DNA from: Sandaracinaceae bacterium
Lineage (GTDB): Bacteria > Myxococcota_A > Polyangia > Polyangiales > Sandaracinaceae
Assembly: GCA_019637095.1 (NCBI GenBank)
Contig: JAHBWG010000005.1
Location: forward strand, 124,001-188,000
Length of the DNA stretch: 64,000 nt
Direction of reading: 5' to 3'
The notes under the pieces are model-generated. The model saw only the letters and a list, made by a program, of their open reading frames with translations, searched no databases and was not told the DNA's origin. Position numbers and translations under genes: made by a program. Below, piece after piece: positions 46,198-53,758 of the stretch (positions are counted from its first letter, which is position 1; each line of letters opens with the position of its first letter).

Positions 46198-46767
46198 TCA
46201 CTTCGCGATGTAGAGGAGCGGGAAGAGGAAGATCCAGACGATGTCGACGAAGTGCCAGTACACCCCGACCATCTCGACGCGCTGGAGCTCGCGGTTCTGG
46301 TTCGCGTACCAGGCGACCCAGCCCATCACGATCGCGCCGACGATCACGTGGCTCGCGTGGATGCCGGCGGCGACGTAGTAGAAGGCCCAGAAGCCGTTCG
46401 CGGTGATCGTGTACCCGTGGTGGATCTCGATGCTCCACTCGATCGACTTCACGACGAGGAAGGTGAGCGCGCCGCCGATCGTGACGAGGAGGTACTTCGC
46501 CGCCTTCTTCCCGTCGCCCTTCTCCGCCGCGTGGTGCGCGAGCACCGCGGAGAGGCTCGAGCTCAGGAGCACGAACGTGTTGAGCGTGCCGATCCACGTG
46601 TTGGTGTGCGACGCGTACTCGGCCCACTCGGGGTGGGCGAGCCGGTGCATGATGTAGGAGGCCAAGAGGCCGCCGAAGATCACGATCTCGGAGGCGAGCA
46701 GCCACCACACGGCGAGCATGCCGGTGCTGATGCCCGCCGCGGAGCGGGTGGTTGCGACGGGCTTCAT
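46198..46767 (-). CDS. coxC: Cytochrome c oxidase subunit III
   Basis: A 189-residue membrane protein with five hydrophobic segments: GMLAVWWLLASEIVIFGGLLASYI, TFVLLSSSLSAVLAHHA, YLLVTIGGALTFLVVKSIEW, the NGFWAFYYVAAGIHASHVIVGAIVMGW segment and HFVDIVWIFLFPLLYI. The SHVIVG and YWHFVDIVW motifs are typical of subunit III of heme-copper oxidases. The ATG shares one base with the coxA stop (TGATG). Part of the membrane oxidase complex. Confidence 0.93.
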   Translation of the reverse strand: MKPVATTRSAAGISTGMLAVWWLLASEIVIFGGLLASYIMHRLAHPEWAEYASHTNTWIGTLNTFVLLSSSLSAVLAHHAAEKGDGKKAAKYLLVTIGGALTFLVVKSIEWSIEIHHGYTITANGFWAFYYVAAGIHASHVIVGAIVMGWVAWYANQNRELQRVEMVGVYWHFVDIVWIFLFPLLYIAK

Positions 46768-48443
46768 CACGAGGCGCTCTCCGCGGCCGGGGCGGCGTCC
46801 TGCGGCCAGAAGTCTTCGTCGTGGTCGGGGTGGCTGTACTCGTACGGGCCGCGGTGAACGACCGGCAGCGTCTCGAAGTTGCCGTGCGGCGGGGGCGACG
46901 GGACCGTCCACTCGAGGGTGTTGGCCCGCCACGGGTTGTTGCCCGCCTTCTTGCCGCGGAGCATCGAGACGAAGAAGTTGACGAGGAAGATCACCTGCGC
47001 GAGCAGCATGATCACGAGGCAGGTGGTCGCGAAGATGCGCAGCGGCTGCAGCTCCCAGAGGTCGGGGAAGTGCTCGTAGCTGTAGATCCGGCGGTGCTGG
47101 CCCCACGCGCCGAGCACGAACAGCGGGATGAAGATCCCGTTGAACGTCAGGATCGTGATCCAGAAGTGAACCTTGCCGGCCGTCTCGCTCATCATCCGGC
47201 CGAACATCTTCGGGAACCAGTACGTGATCCCGGCGAAGACCGCGATGATGGCGATCGGGAAGAACGTGTAGTGGAAGTGCGCGAGCACGAAGTACGTGTC
47301 GTGGAAGTAGATGTCCGCGCCGCTCGCCCCGAGGAAGATGCCCGTCACGCCGCCGATGAGGAACTCGGCCATGAACGCGAGCGCCCAGAGCATCGGCACG
47401 GTGAAGCGGATCGAGCCCCCGTAGAGCGTCGCGATGTAGACGAAGCACATCTCCGCGATCGGGATGGAGATGAGCACGGTCGTCACCGTGAAGATGTTCG
47501 CCATCCGAGGATCGATCCCGGCGATGAACTGGTGGTGCGCCCACACGAAGAAGGAGAGCACGCCGGTCGCGATCGCCGTGTAGAGGACGATCTTGTAGGC
47601 GAACAGCTTCTTGCGGGAGAAGACGGTGATGATCTCGGCGACGATCCCCAGCGCCGGCAGCAGCACGACGTAGACCTCGGGGTGGCCGAAGAACCAGAAG
47701 AGGTGCTGGTAGAGCACCGGGTCGCCGCCCGTGCGCGCGTCGAAGTAGCCGGTGCCGATCTGCTGGTCGAACAACAGCATGATCGCGCCGGCGATCAGCG
47801 GGCCCACCGACGCCATGAAGAGGATGCTGGCGATGACGATGAACCAGATCACGATCGGCACGTCGAACGCCTTCATCCCGGGCGCGCGCGAGTTCATCGC
47901 GGTGGTGATGAAGTTGATGCCGCCCATGAGGAACGCGACGAACTCGAGGGCGACGGCGGTCACCCACATCGAGGCGCCGAGCGGCGTCAGGTTGTACGCG
48001 CCGTCCGCGCTCAGCGGCGGGTAGGCGGTCCACGCGCCGCCGAAGCCGCCGCCCGGCACGAAGAAGCTCGCGACGAGGATGATCGCGCTCAGGAGGAAGA
48101 TCTGGTAGCTGAGCCGGTTCAGCCGCGGGAAGACCATGTCGTCCGCGCCGATCATCAGCGGGATCAGGTAGTTCCCGAAGGCGGCGATGAGCACGGGCAT
48201 CGCCACCCAGAAGATCATGATCGTCCCGTGGTTGGTGACGAACGCGTTGTACTCGTGCGGCGTGACGACCCCGACGAGCGGGATCTCCGCGCCGGGGAAC
48301 GCGAGCTGCATCCGGAACGCGTACGCGAAGTACCCACCGATGAGGGCCATCGCCATCCCGGTGAACATGTACTGCAGGGCGATGATCTTGTGATCGGTCG
48401 ACCAGAAGTACTTCAGGAAGAAGTTCTCGTTCTGCGAGGCCAT
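46767..48443 (-). CDS. coxA: Cytochrome c oxidase subunit I (A1-type)
   Basis: A 558-residue, twelve-helix catalytic subunit that reduces O2 to water and pumps protons. Heme and copper ligands are visible: NHGTIMIFWVAMP (low-spin heme His), WFFGHPEVYVVLLPALG (CuB His with the cross-linked Tyr of A1-type oxidases), WAHHQF (two CuB His) and HFHYTFF (heme His pair). The N-terminus DHKIIALQYMFTG is normal. It sits seven bases after coxB. Only one subunit I is in this operon, although two subunit III genes are present. Confidence 0.97.
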   Translation of the reverse strand: MASQNENFFLKYFWSTDHKIIALQYMFTGMAMALIGGYFAYAFRMQLAFPGAEIPLVGVVTPHEYNAFVTNHGTIMIFWVAMPVLIAAFGNYLIPLMIGADDMVFPRLNRLSYQIFLLSAIILVASFFVPGGGFGGAWTAYPPLSADGAYNLTPLGASMWVTAVALEFVAFLMGGINFITTAMNSRAPGMKAFDVPIVIWFIVIASILFMASVGPLIAGAIMLLFDQQIGTGYFDARTGGDPVLYQHLFWFFGHPEVYVVLLPALGIVAEIITVFSRKKLFAYKIVLYTAIATGVLSFFVWAHHQFIAGIDPRMANIFTVTTVLISIPIAEMCFVYIATLYGGSIRFTVPMLWALAFMAEFLIGGVTGIFLGASGADIYFHDTYFVLAHFHYTFFPIAIIAVFAGITYWFPKMFGRMMSETAGKVHFWITILTFNGIFIPLFVLGAWGQHRRIYSYEHFPDLWELQPLRIFATTCLVIMLLAQVIFLVNFFVSMLRGKKAGNNPWRANTLEWTVPSPPPHGNFETLPVVHRGPYEYSHPDHDEDFWPQDAAPAAESAS

Positions 48444-48450
48444 CTGTACC

Positions 48451-49134
48451 TCAGTGGGCCCGGGCGAGGATCTCGCCGCGATCGCGCATCCACTGCGCGT
48501 GTTGCTCGGGGGTCTCGACGAACAAGCGGGCGCCCATCAGCCCGTGGCCGATCCCGCACATCTCCGCGCACTGGATGTCGTAGTGGCCGGGCAGGGTCGG
48601 CTCGAACCATCCCACGATCCGGCGGCCGGGGATCGCGTCCTGCTTCAGGCGGAACACCGGGACGGAGAAGTCGTGCAGGACGTCCGTCGACTCGAGCTGG
48701 TAGTGGTAGACCTGCCCGACCTCGACGTGCAGCTCGTCGATCATCGTGATGTCGTCGTCCGTGTCGAGCTGACCGTCCGGGCCCGGGTGCACGAACGTCC
48801 ACGCCCACTGCTGCGCCACGATCCGGATCGTCCGGTCGGCCTCGGGCAGCGTCTGCTTGACGTTGACCCACACCATGATCGCGGCCGCGACGATGAAGAC
48901 GTCGCAGATGATGATCAGGATGTGCGGGATGTTGATCCAGCGCTTGAGGTCGGGCTCGTCGCCGGTGACGTACTCGGCCTTGTGGCCGGGCCGCTCGCGG
49001 AAGCGGAACAAGAGCCAGAAGAACATCCCCTGCGCGGCGAAGAACCAGAAGCCGGTCAACACCGCGATCAACAAGATCACGTTGTCGATGTCCGCGGCGT
49101 AGGTGGAGGCCTGTACGACGTATTGCTCGATCAC
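48451..49134 (-). CDS. coxB: Cytochrome c oxidase subunit II
   Basis: A 227-residue subunit with two transmembrane segments (about 18-42, 72-96) and a periplasmic cupredoxin domain. The CuA site is complete: His in HDFSVPVF and QCAEMCGIGHGLMG (Cys189, Glu191, Cys193, His197, Met200). The domain ends there with no attached cytochrome c; the c domain is on the subunit IV protein. The GTG start overlaps the stop of the 57-residue gene (GTGA). Confidence 0.96.
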   Translation of the reverse strand: MIEQYVVQASTYAADIDNVILLIAVLTGFWFFAAQGMFFWLLFRFRERPGHKAEYVTGDEPDLKRWINIPHILIIICDVFIVAAAIMVWVNVKQTLPEADRTIRIVAQQWAWTFVHPGPDGQLDTDDDITMIDELHVEVGQVYHYQLESTDVLHDFSVPVFRLKQDAIPGRRIVGWFEPTLPGHYDIQCAEMCGIGHGLMGARLFVETPEQHAQWMRDRGEILARAH

Positions 49135-49304
49135 AGGAAGATCCAGAAGATGACGGCGCCGATGTAGAGGATGACGCCGATGATCGTCACCCAGAACCAG
49201 AGGCGCGCGGCGTCGTGCGCGACCGTGCGCCAGCCCTCGTCGAGCCAGAGCCCGCGGGTGTCGGGGGGCTTCGGGTGCCCGTGGTGGTCGTGGTCGTCGG
49301 CCAT
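49131..49304 (-). CDS. Small His-rich single-pass membrane protein in the oxidase operon
   Basis: A 57-residue frame, ATG (49302-49304) to TGA (49131-49133). It begins MADDHDHHGHPKPPD and has one hydrophobic segment, RLWFWVTIIGVILYIGAVIFWIFL, at the C-terminus. The start is two bases after the cytochrome c stop, and the stop overlaps the coxB start, so it is firmly embedded in the operon. The His cluster could bind copper or heme; a role as a small oxidase subunit or assembly factor is inferred. No family recognised. Confidence 0.7.
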   Translation of the reverse strand: MADDHDHHGHPKPPDTRGLWLDEGWRTVAHDAARLWFWVTIIGVILYIGAVIFWIFL

Positions 49305-49306
49305 GC

Positions 49307-49951
49307 TCACTGCCCTCTCAGCGTCGCGATGTACGCGGCGACGTCCGCCATCTGCTGCTCGTCGGCGAGGCCGAGCGCCATCGGGCGCATCGACGCGCCG
49401 GTCGCGTCGCCGGCGGTCGTGCCGCGCGTGCCCGCCTTGAACTGCGCGAGCTGGGCGACGATGTACCAGTCGTTCAGGCTCGTCAGCGGCGGCGCGTCAC
49501 GCCCCACGTCGCCGGCCGCGTTCGCGCCGTGACACTCGACGCAAGGCGCGAACGCTTCGCGGCCGCGGGCCGCGTCGCCGCCCATCACCGGCTCCGGCTG
49601 GACCGCTGGCATCGCCGTGACGTGCGCGATGATCGCGTCGAAGTCCCCGTCGTGCCGGAGCGTGCGGACCATGTTGCGCATGCGCAGGCCGTGGGTGTCG
49701 GCGGGGTGCGCTCCCCGGTGCCCGTCGCGGAACTTCTCGAGCTGCCGGCGCACGTACCACTCGGGCAGCCCCGCGATCGCCGGCGCGCGGAACTGCTGGT
49801 TGCCTTCGCCGTTCGCGCCGTGGCAGGTCGCGCACGTCTCGTAGAGGCGCGGCCCGGCGGCGTCGCCCTCCGGCCGGCTCGGGCCGTAGCCACAGCCGCC
49901 GAGCGCGGCGCACAGCGCGGCGAGCGCCCAGCTCTTGGAGCACCGAGTCAT
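49307..49951 (-). CDS. Diheme cytochrome c lipoprotein (c4-like)
   Basis: A 214-residue protein. The ATG 49949-49951 is preferred because it directly opens a lipoprotein signal (LGGC); longer starts at 49972 and 49999 exist. It contains two class I cytochrome c domains with CATCH and CVECH. The spacing and the repeated L-WY--QL-KF segment (WYVRRQLEKFRDG, WYIVAQLAQFKAG) are typical of cytochrome c4. It is a likely electron donor to the CuA site of the adjacent oxidase. Confidence 0.9.
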   Translation of the reverse strand: MTRCSKSWALAALCAALGGCGYGPSRPEGDAAGPRLYETCATCHGANGEGNQQFRAPAIAGLPEWYVRRQLEKFRDGHRGAHPADTHGLRMRNMVRTLRHDGDFDAIIAHVTAMPAVQPEPVMGGDAARGREAFAPCVECHGANAAGDVGRDAPPLTSLNDWYIVAQLAQFKAGTRGTTAGDATGASMRPMALGLADEQQMADVAAYIATLRGQ

Positions 49952-49958
49952 CGCAGCT

Positions 49959-50237
49959 TCATCTCGCGTCATCGGGGACATTGCAAATGGAAAACTCACC
50001 CGCGGGCGCGACGCCCAGAGGTGACGTTTCGTGAGCCTTTTCGAGCGCTCGCGCCCTCGCGCGGAGCACGAGCACCACCGCGCCGACGAAGGCGAGCGGC
50101 AGCAGCGAGAGCAGCACCGTCGTGCCGACGTACGCGTCGCGGTTCGCCTCGTTCGCGTCGAAGCAGACGGGGCACGCGAGCGCGAGCGCGGGGACGAGCC
50201 AGGCGCTCGCGGCGGCGCCGATCGCGGCGAGCCTCAC
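49959..50237 (-). CDS. Small exported protein with a CPVCF motif
   Basis: A 92-residue protein, GTG (50235-50237) overlapping the upstream subunit III stop (GTGA). A signal-like segment ends at ALALA and is followed at once by CPVCFDANEANRDAY, then one transmembrane helix (VGTTVLLSLLPLAFVGAVVLVLRARA) and a charged tail. The CxxC at the mature N-terminus could hold metal or be redox-active, suggesting a small oxidase subunit or assembly factor. Not recognised as a named family. Seven bases separate it from the cytochrome c gene. Confidence 0.7.
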   Translation of the reverse strand: MRLAAIGAAASAWLVPALALACPVCFDANEANRDAYVGTTVLLSLLPLAFVGAVVLVLRARARALEKAHETSPLGVAPAGEFSICNVPDDAR

Positions 50238-50824
50238 AGGTACACCTCGAAGTAGAGGATCGGCCAGATGGCGACGACGAAGTACCAGAAGGTCTGTACG
50301 GTCCAGAACGCGGGCCCCTCGAGGGTGCCGCGCAAGAGCCGCGTCATCGCCCAGCCCAGCGCGAGGATCGCGGCGAGCGCGTGCGCCGCGTGGCTGCCGA
50401 CGATGAGGTAGAAGAACCCGCCGAGCGGGCCGCTGGTGATCGTGAGGCCCTGGCCCAGCAGGGCCACCCACTCGCCGCCCTGCACGAGCACGAACGCCGT
50501 GCCCAGCGCGATCGCGACGGCGAGCGGGAGCTTGGCGCTCGCCGGGTCCGCCTTGAAGCGCCGGTGGGCCCAGTAGAGGGCGACGCCGCTCAGGAGCAGC
50601 GCGACGCTGTTCACCGCGGTGATCTCGACCGGCAGGCGCGGCTGATCGGGCGGCGGCCACCCGAACGGGGCGCTCGCCTTCACGATCAGGAACGCGCTGA
50701 TCATCCCGAAGAAGAACATCAGTTCCGTCAGGACGAAGATCAGCATCCCGAGCACGCCGCTCGGGATCAGGGGCTTGTTGGCGCGCACCGCAGCCGGCAC
50801 GGGGCCGGTTATACACGGCTCCAC
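50234..50824 (-). CDS. Cytochrome c oxidase subunit III-like protein (second copy)
   Basis: A 196-residue membrane protein with five hydrophobic segments, including GVLGMLIFVLTELMFFFGMISAFLIV and SHAAHALAAILALGW with TFWYFVVAIWPILYFEVY at the end: the heme-copper oxidase subunit III fold. It differs from coxC at 46198-46767. The GTG at 50824 is uncertain; TATAAC on the minus strand (about 50813) lies inside that extension, and GTG codons at 50800 or 50788 may be the true start. It leads the oxidase operon. Confidence 0.82.
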   Translation of the reverse strand: MEPCITGPVPAAVRANKPLIPSGVLGMLIFVLTELMFFFGMISAFLIVKASAPFGWPPPDQPRLPVEITAVNSVALLLSGVALYWAHRRFKADPASAKLPLAVAIALGTAFVLVQGGEWVALLGQGLTITSGPLGGFFYLIVGSHAAHALAAILALGWAMTRLLRGTLEGPAFWTVQTFWYFVVAIWPILYFEVYL

Positions 50825-50949
50825 GCCGAACGCTAGAGCGCCGAAAAGAGGTCGCCGAGGATCGGACCGCCCTCGGCGCTGGCGCCCGATCGGCGAGTTG
50901 AGCGAAGCCGCCCGCGCAGGAGGCCGCCGAGTGGTAGCGTGCCGGCGTC

Positions 50950-51759
50950 ATGGGCCTCCTCACGGACCGCGTCGCGGTCGTCACCGGCGCTGGCCGAGGG
51001 ATCGGGCGCGCCATCGTGGAGCGCTTCGTCGCCGAGGGCGCGCGCGTCGTCGTCAACGACCTCGACGCCGCGCCGGCCGAGGAGGCGCGCGCGGCGTGCG
51101 AGGCGATCCGCCCCGGCGCCGCGGTCACCTCCGTCGGCAGCGTCACCGACGCCGCGTACACCGACGCGCTGATGGCGCGCGCGATCGACGCGTTCGGCGC
51201 GCTCGACGTCCTCGTCTGCAACGCGGGCCTGACGCGCGATCGCGTCGCCCACCGGATGAGCGACGACGAGTGGCAGCGCGTGATCGACGTGAACCTCACC
51301 GGCACGTTCCACTGCGTGCGCTCGGCCGCGCCGCACCTGCGAGACGTCGCCAAGCGCGAGCTCGAGGAGCGCGGTGAGGTCAGCCGCGTGCGCAAGGTGG
51401 TGACCTTCTTCTCGACCGCGGCGATCCGCGGCAACCCCGGGCAGCTCAACTACGCCGCGGCGAAGATGGGCAACGTCGGGCTCGCGCGCACGCTCGCGCA
51501 GGAGTGGGCGCCGTTCCGGATCTGCGTGAACGCGGTCGCCCCCGGCTTCATCGAGACGCGGATGACGGCGGAGAAGGCGCCGGGCGAGGCGATGGGCATC
51601 CCGCGCGCGCTCCGCGAGGCCGCGCTCGATCGCATCCCGTTCGGTCGCTACGGGCGGCCCGAGGACGTCGCCGGCGTGGTCCTGTTCCTCTCTTCGCCGC
51701 TCAGCGACTACGTGACCGGCCAAGAGCTCAACGTCTCCGGCGGCCTGCAGATCCCCTGA
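50950..51759 (+). CDS. SDR-family oxidoreductase (FabG-like)
   Basis: A 269-residue classical short-chain dehydrogenase: cofactor motif GAGRGIGRAI, an Asp in VVNDLD (NAD preference), VCNAG, and the catalytic Ser in TFFSTAA and LNYAAAKMG (Tyr and Lys). It ends with the GQELNVSGGLQ segment of FabG-type reductases. The reaction is NAD(P)-dependent keto reduction; as a stand-alone gene outside a fatty-acid cluster the substrate is unknown. Its start is 126 bases from the divergent oxidase operon. Confidence 0.92.
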   Translation: MGLLTDRVAVVTGAGRGIGRAIVERFVAEGARVVVNDLDAAPAEEARAACEAIRPGAAVTSVGSVTDAAYTDALMARAIDAFGALDVLVCNAGLTRDRVAHRMSDDEWQRVIDVNLTGTFHCVRSAAPHLRDVAKRELEERGEVSRVRKVVTFFSTAAIRGNPGQLNYAAAKMGNVGLARTLAQEWAPFRICVNAVAPGFIETRMTAEKAPGEAMGIPRALREAALDRIPFGRYGRPEDVAGVVLFLSSPLSDYVTGQELNVSGGLQIP

Positions 51760-51772
51760 CCGGCCGCGCCGC

Positions 51773-52627
51773 TCAGATCGCGTCCGCGAGCGGCCCGTCG
51801 AGCACGCCGAGCGCGCGGGCGTCGTCGAGCTGGCGCCGCAGATCCGCGAGCGCGCGCGCGCTCGGCGGCACGACGCCCTCCGCGCCGAACACCCGGTGGA
51901 ACGCGTCCGGGTGCCGCTCCGCGGCGCCCGAGAGCGCGTCGAGGAGCGCTTCGCCGTGCGCCTCGTGCAGAGGTGGCGTGGCGAGGAAGAGGTCCGAGGG
52001 GATCGCCGGGGTCGCGAGCAGCACCCGCACGTCGTCCTCGAACCCGAGATCCACGAACCCGGCGCGCACCATCGGGCGCATCGGATCGCCGCTCTCGAAC
52101 ACCGCGAACGTCGCGCCCGCGTCGACGACTCCGTCGAGCACCGACAACACGAGCGCGCCGTGGGTCGCGAAGAACTGCTCGGCGCGGAAGAGCACCGTCG
52201 GGTCGAGCCCGAGCCCCGCGAGCGCGAGCCGCGGGAAGATGTATCCGGCCGCCGACGTCTCGGCGACCCAGCCCATCCGCCGGCCGCGGAGCTGGAGCGC
52301 CGAGCGGATCGGCGAGTGGCGCTTGACGAACACGACGCCGTGGTAGTGCGCGACGCCTTGGCGGACGCACGTCGCCACCGGGATCGCGCGGCGCAGCGCG
52401 CGCTCGCGGAGCGCGAGGGTCGGGGACGTCCACGACAGGTCGACGGCGCCCGCGGCGAACGCCTCGACGAGGGCCGCGGGCGAGCGCGCGACCTGGACGC
52501 TGCACGGGCGATCGAGCGCGGCGGTGAGGTGCGCCGCGACGCGCGTGAGCGCGCCGCGGGTGGCGGCGTCGTCGACGACGGGGACGAGACCGAGCGCGAA
52601 GGTCACGTGAACGCGCCAGTATGGCAC
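51773..52627 (-). CDS. PhnD/SsuA-like periplasmic-binding-fold protein lacking a signal peptide
   Basis: A 284-residue protein with the substrate-binding fold of phosphate/phosphonate ABC binding proteins: LSWTSPTLALRERA, YHGVVFVKRHSPIRS, LRGRRMGWVAETSAAGYIFPRLAL and VLLATPAIPSDLF. No signal peptide is visible, so it may act in the cytoplasm as a small-molecule sensor rather than a transporter part, or the GTG start may be misplaced. No ABC permease or ATPase gene is near. The start follows the lipoprotein gene by 12 bases. Confidence 0.75.
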   Translation of the reverse strand: MPYWRVHVTFALGLVPVVDDAATRGALTRVAAHLTAALDRPCSVQVARSPAALVEAFAAGAVDLSWTSPTLALRERALRRAIPVATCVRQGVAHYHGVVFVKRHSPIRSALQLRGRRMGWVAETSAAGYIFPRLALAGLGLDPTVLFRAEQFFATHGALVLSVLDGVVDAGATFAVFESGDPMRPMVRAGFVDLGFEDDVRVLLATPAIPSDLFLATPPLHEAHGEALLDALSGAAERHPDAFHRVFGAEGVVPPSARALADLRRQLDDARALGVLDGPLADAI

Positions 52628-52639
52628 GGGCGGCGCCGC

Positions 52640-53227
52640 TCAGGGAGAGACGAGGGTGACCGGCGCGGACTCGACCTCCGTCGTCATGCCCCGCGCGATG
52701 AAGCGGTTCGTGCCCGGGAACAGCGGCATGCGGGGGAAGACGGCGCGCCCGCGCGCGTCGGGGGCTCGATCGCCGTAGGTCGTGTGGACCGGCTCGAGCA
52801 GGACGAGCAGCACGCGCTCGTCGCGCTCGAGGCACACCGAGTCGATCACGAAGTCGAGCTGGATCAGGTCGTCCTCGGGGGCGACGTCGTCGGCGCGCGT
52901 GATCGGCTGTCCGTCGCGCGGCGACACGATCACGACGCTCGGGTCGGGGCACGGGCACGCGGCGCGGCCGATCGCCGCGTGGCAGGCGCGGAAGTCGTCA
53001 CAGCTCGCCCCGTCGAGGCAGGCGCCGAGCGCGTCGGCGCAGCGGGCGCGCGGCTCGCCGGCGAGCCGCGCGAGCCGCGCGCGCTCACCGTCCTCGCACT
53101 CGGCCTCGGTGAGGCCCTCGAGATCGCCGCACGCCGCCCGACGCGCGCACGTCCCGGCGCTCGGATCGGGGCTCGCGCACGCCGCGAGCAAGGCCAACGC
53201 GCCCGTGGCGCCCGCGACGGACCGCAT
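52640..53227 (-). CDS. Cys-rich lipoprotein of unknown function
   Basis: A 195-residue exported protein. The ATG 53225-53227 opens a signal with lipobox LAAC. Residues 20-95 hold about ten cysteines with GTCARRAACGDLEG and ACLDGASCDDF, and a PCPDPS motif follows. The second half is a beta-rich domain that reads SVVIVSPRDGQPI and GTNRFIARGM, an Ig-like pattern. Longer in-frame codons exist upstream, but they run antisense to tmRNA. It probably forms a short operon with the PhnD-like gene. Confidence 0.72.
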   Translation of the reverse strand: MRSVAGATGALALLAACASPDPSAGTCARRAACGDLEGLTEAECEDGERARLARLAGEPRARCADALGACLDGASCDDFRACHAAIGRAACPCPDPSVVIVSPRDGQPITRADDVAPEDDLIQLDFVIDSVCLERDERVLLVLLEPVHTTYGDRAPDARGRAVFPRMPLFPGTNRFIARGMTTEVESAPVTLVSP

Positions 53228-53302
53228 CCCATTCTCGTAGCACCGCTTGCGCGGGGCGAGAAACATCCGCATGGTGTGGGCGCTTCGTTGACAACTCCAA
53301 TC

Positions 53303-53665
53303 GGGGGCGAAACGGTTTCGACGAGGGCGGAGAAGCCCTGTTGGCGTGTCGCCGGATTCGGTAACGGCGTCAAAAACATCCGGAAACCCACAAGTGCGAA
53401 CGACAACGCGCTTGCTCTCGCTGCCTAGTAAGTAGTCAGAGAGCCGTCGAAGGCTGGAGCCTGCCAGTGCTCCACCGGAGGCGTAATCGAGCTGGCTGGT
53501 CCAATCCCACGTGACCCGGGGTGCGGGCGAGAACACAGGGTCGCTCGCGGCGAAGGGAGCCCGCCCACAGGCGCCCTCCGCGGCTAACTCAAATTGCGGG
53601 CTACACACGTAGAAGGCAGTGTCGCGGACTGCTCGCGGACGCGGGTTCGACTCCCGCCGCCTCCA
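53303..53665 (+). ncRNA. ssrA: tmRNA (transfer-messenger RNA)
   Basis: The 5' end GGGGGCGAAACGGTTTCGAC is typical. The acceptor strand GGGGGCG (53303-53309) pairs with CGCCTCC (53658-53664), followed by discriminator A (53665); CCA is not encoded and must be added. The T arm GCGGG-TTCGACT-CCCGC lies at 53641-53657. The tag frame begins at GCG in ACAAGTGCGAAC (about 53396) and reads ANDNALALAA followed by TAG. The RNA rescues stalled ribosomes and marks the unfinished protein for degradation. It is a one-piece, standard-order molecule of about 363 bases. TTGACA ten bases upstream is too close to be its -35. Confidence 0.95.
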
Positions 53666-53710
53666 TCCGGTTTCCCCACGAAGCCGGCGTTCTTCGGCGA
53701 CGCGTCGAGC

Positions 53711-53735
53711 TCGCGACGAGCTCGTCGTCGCGCGA
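53711..53735. terminator. Stem-loop between tmRNA and the PknK-like gene
   Basis: CGCGACGA (53712-53719) pairs with TCGTCGCG (53725-53732) around GCTCG. It lies between the convergent tmRNA and kinase genes and could end both transcripts. No T-run follows on either strand. Confidence 0.4.
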
Positions 53736-53758
53736 CTCTCCATCCACGCGCAGGGCGT

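Noticed and set aside
46752-48749. Long frames opposite the coxA/coxB genes.
   Set aside because: Antisense shadows of genes with unmistakable heme and copper ligands.
53288-53293. TTGACA as the tmRNA -35 element.
   Set aside because: Only ten bases before the mature 5' end, and no -10 element at the right spacing; it would put transcription start inside tmRNA.
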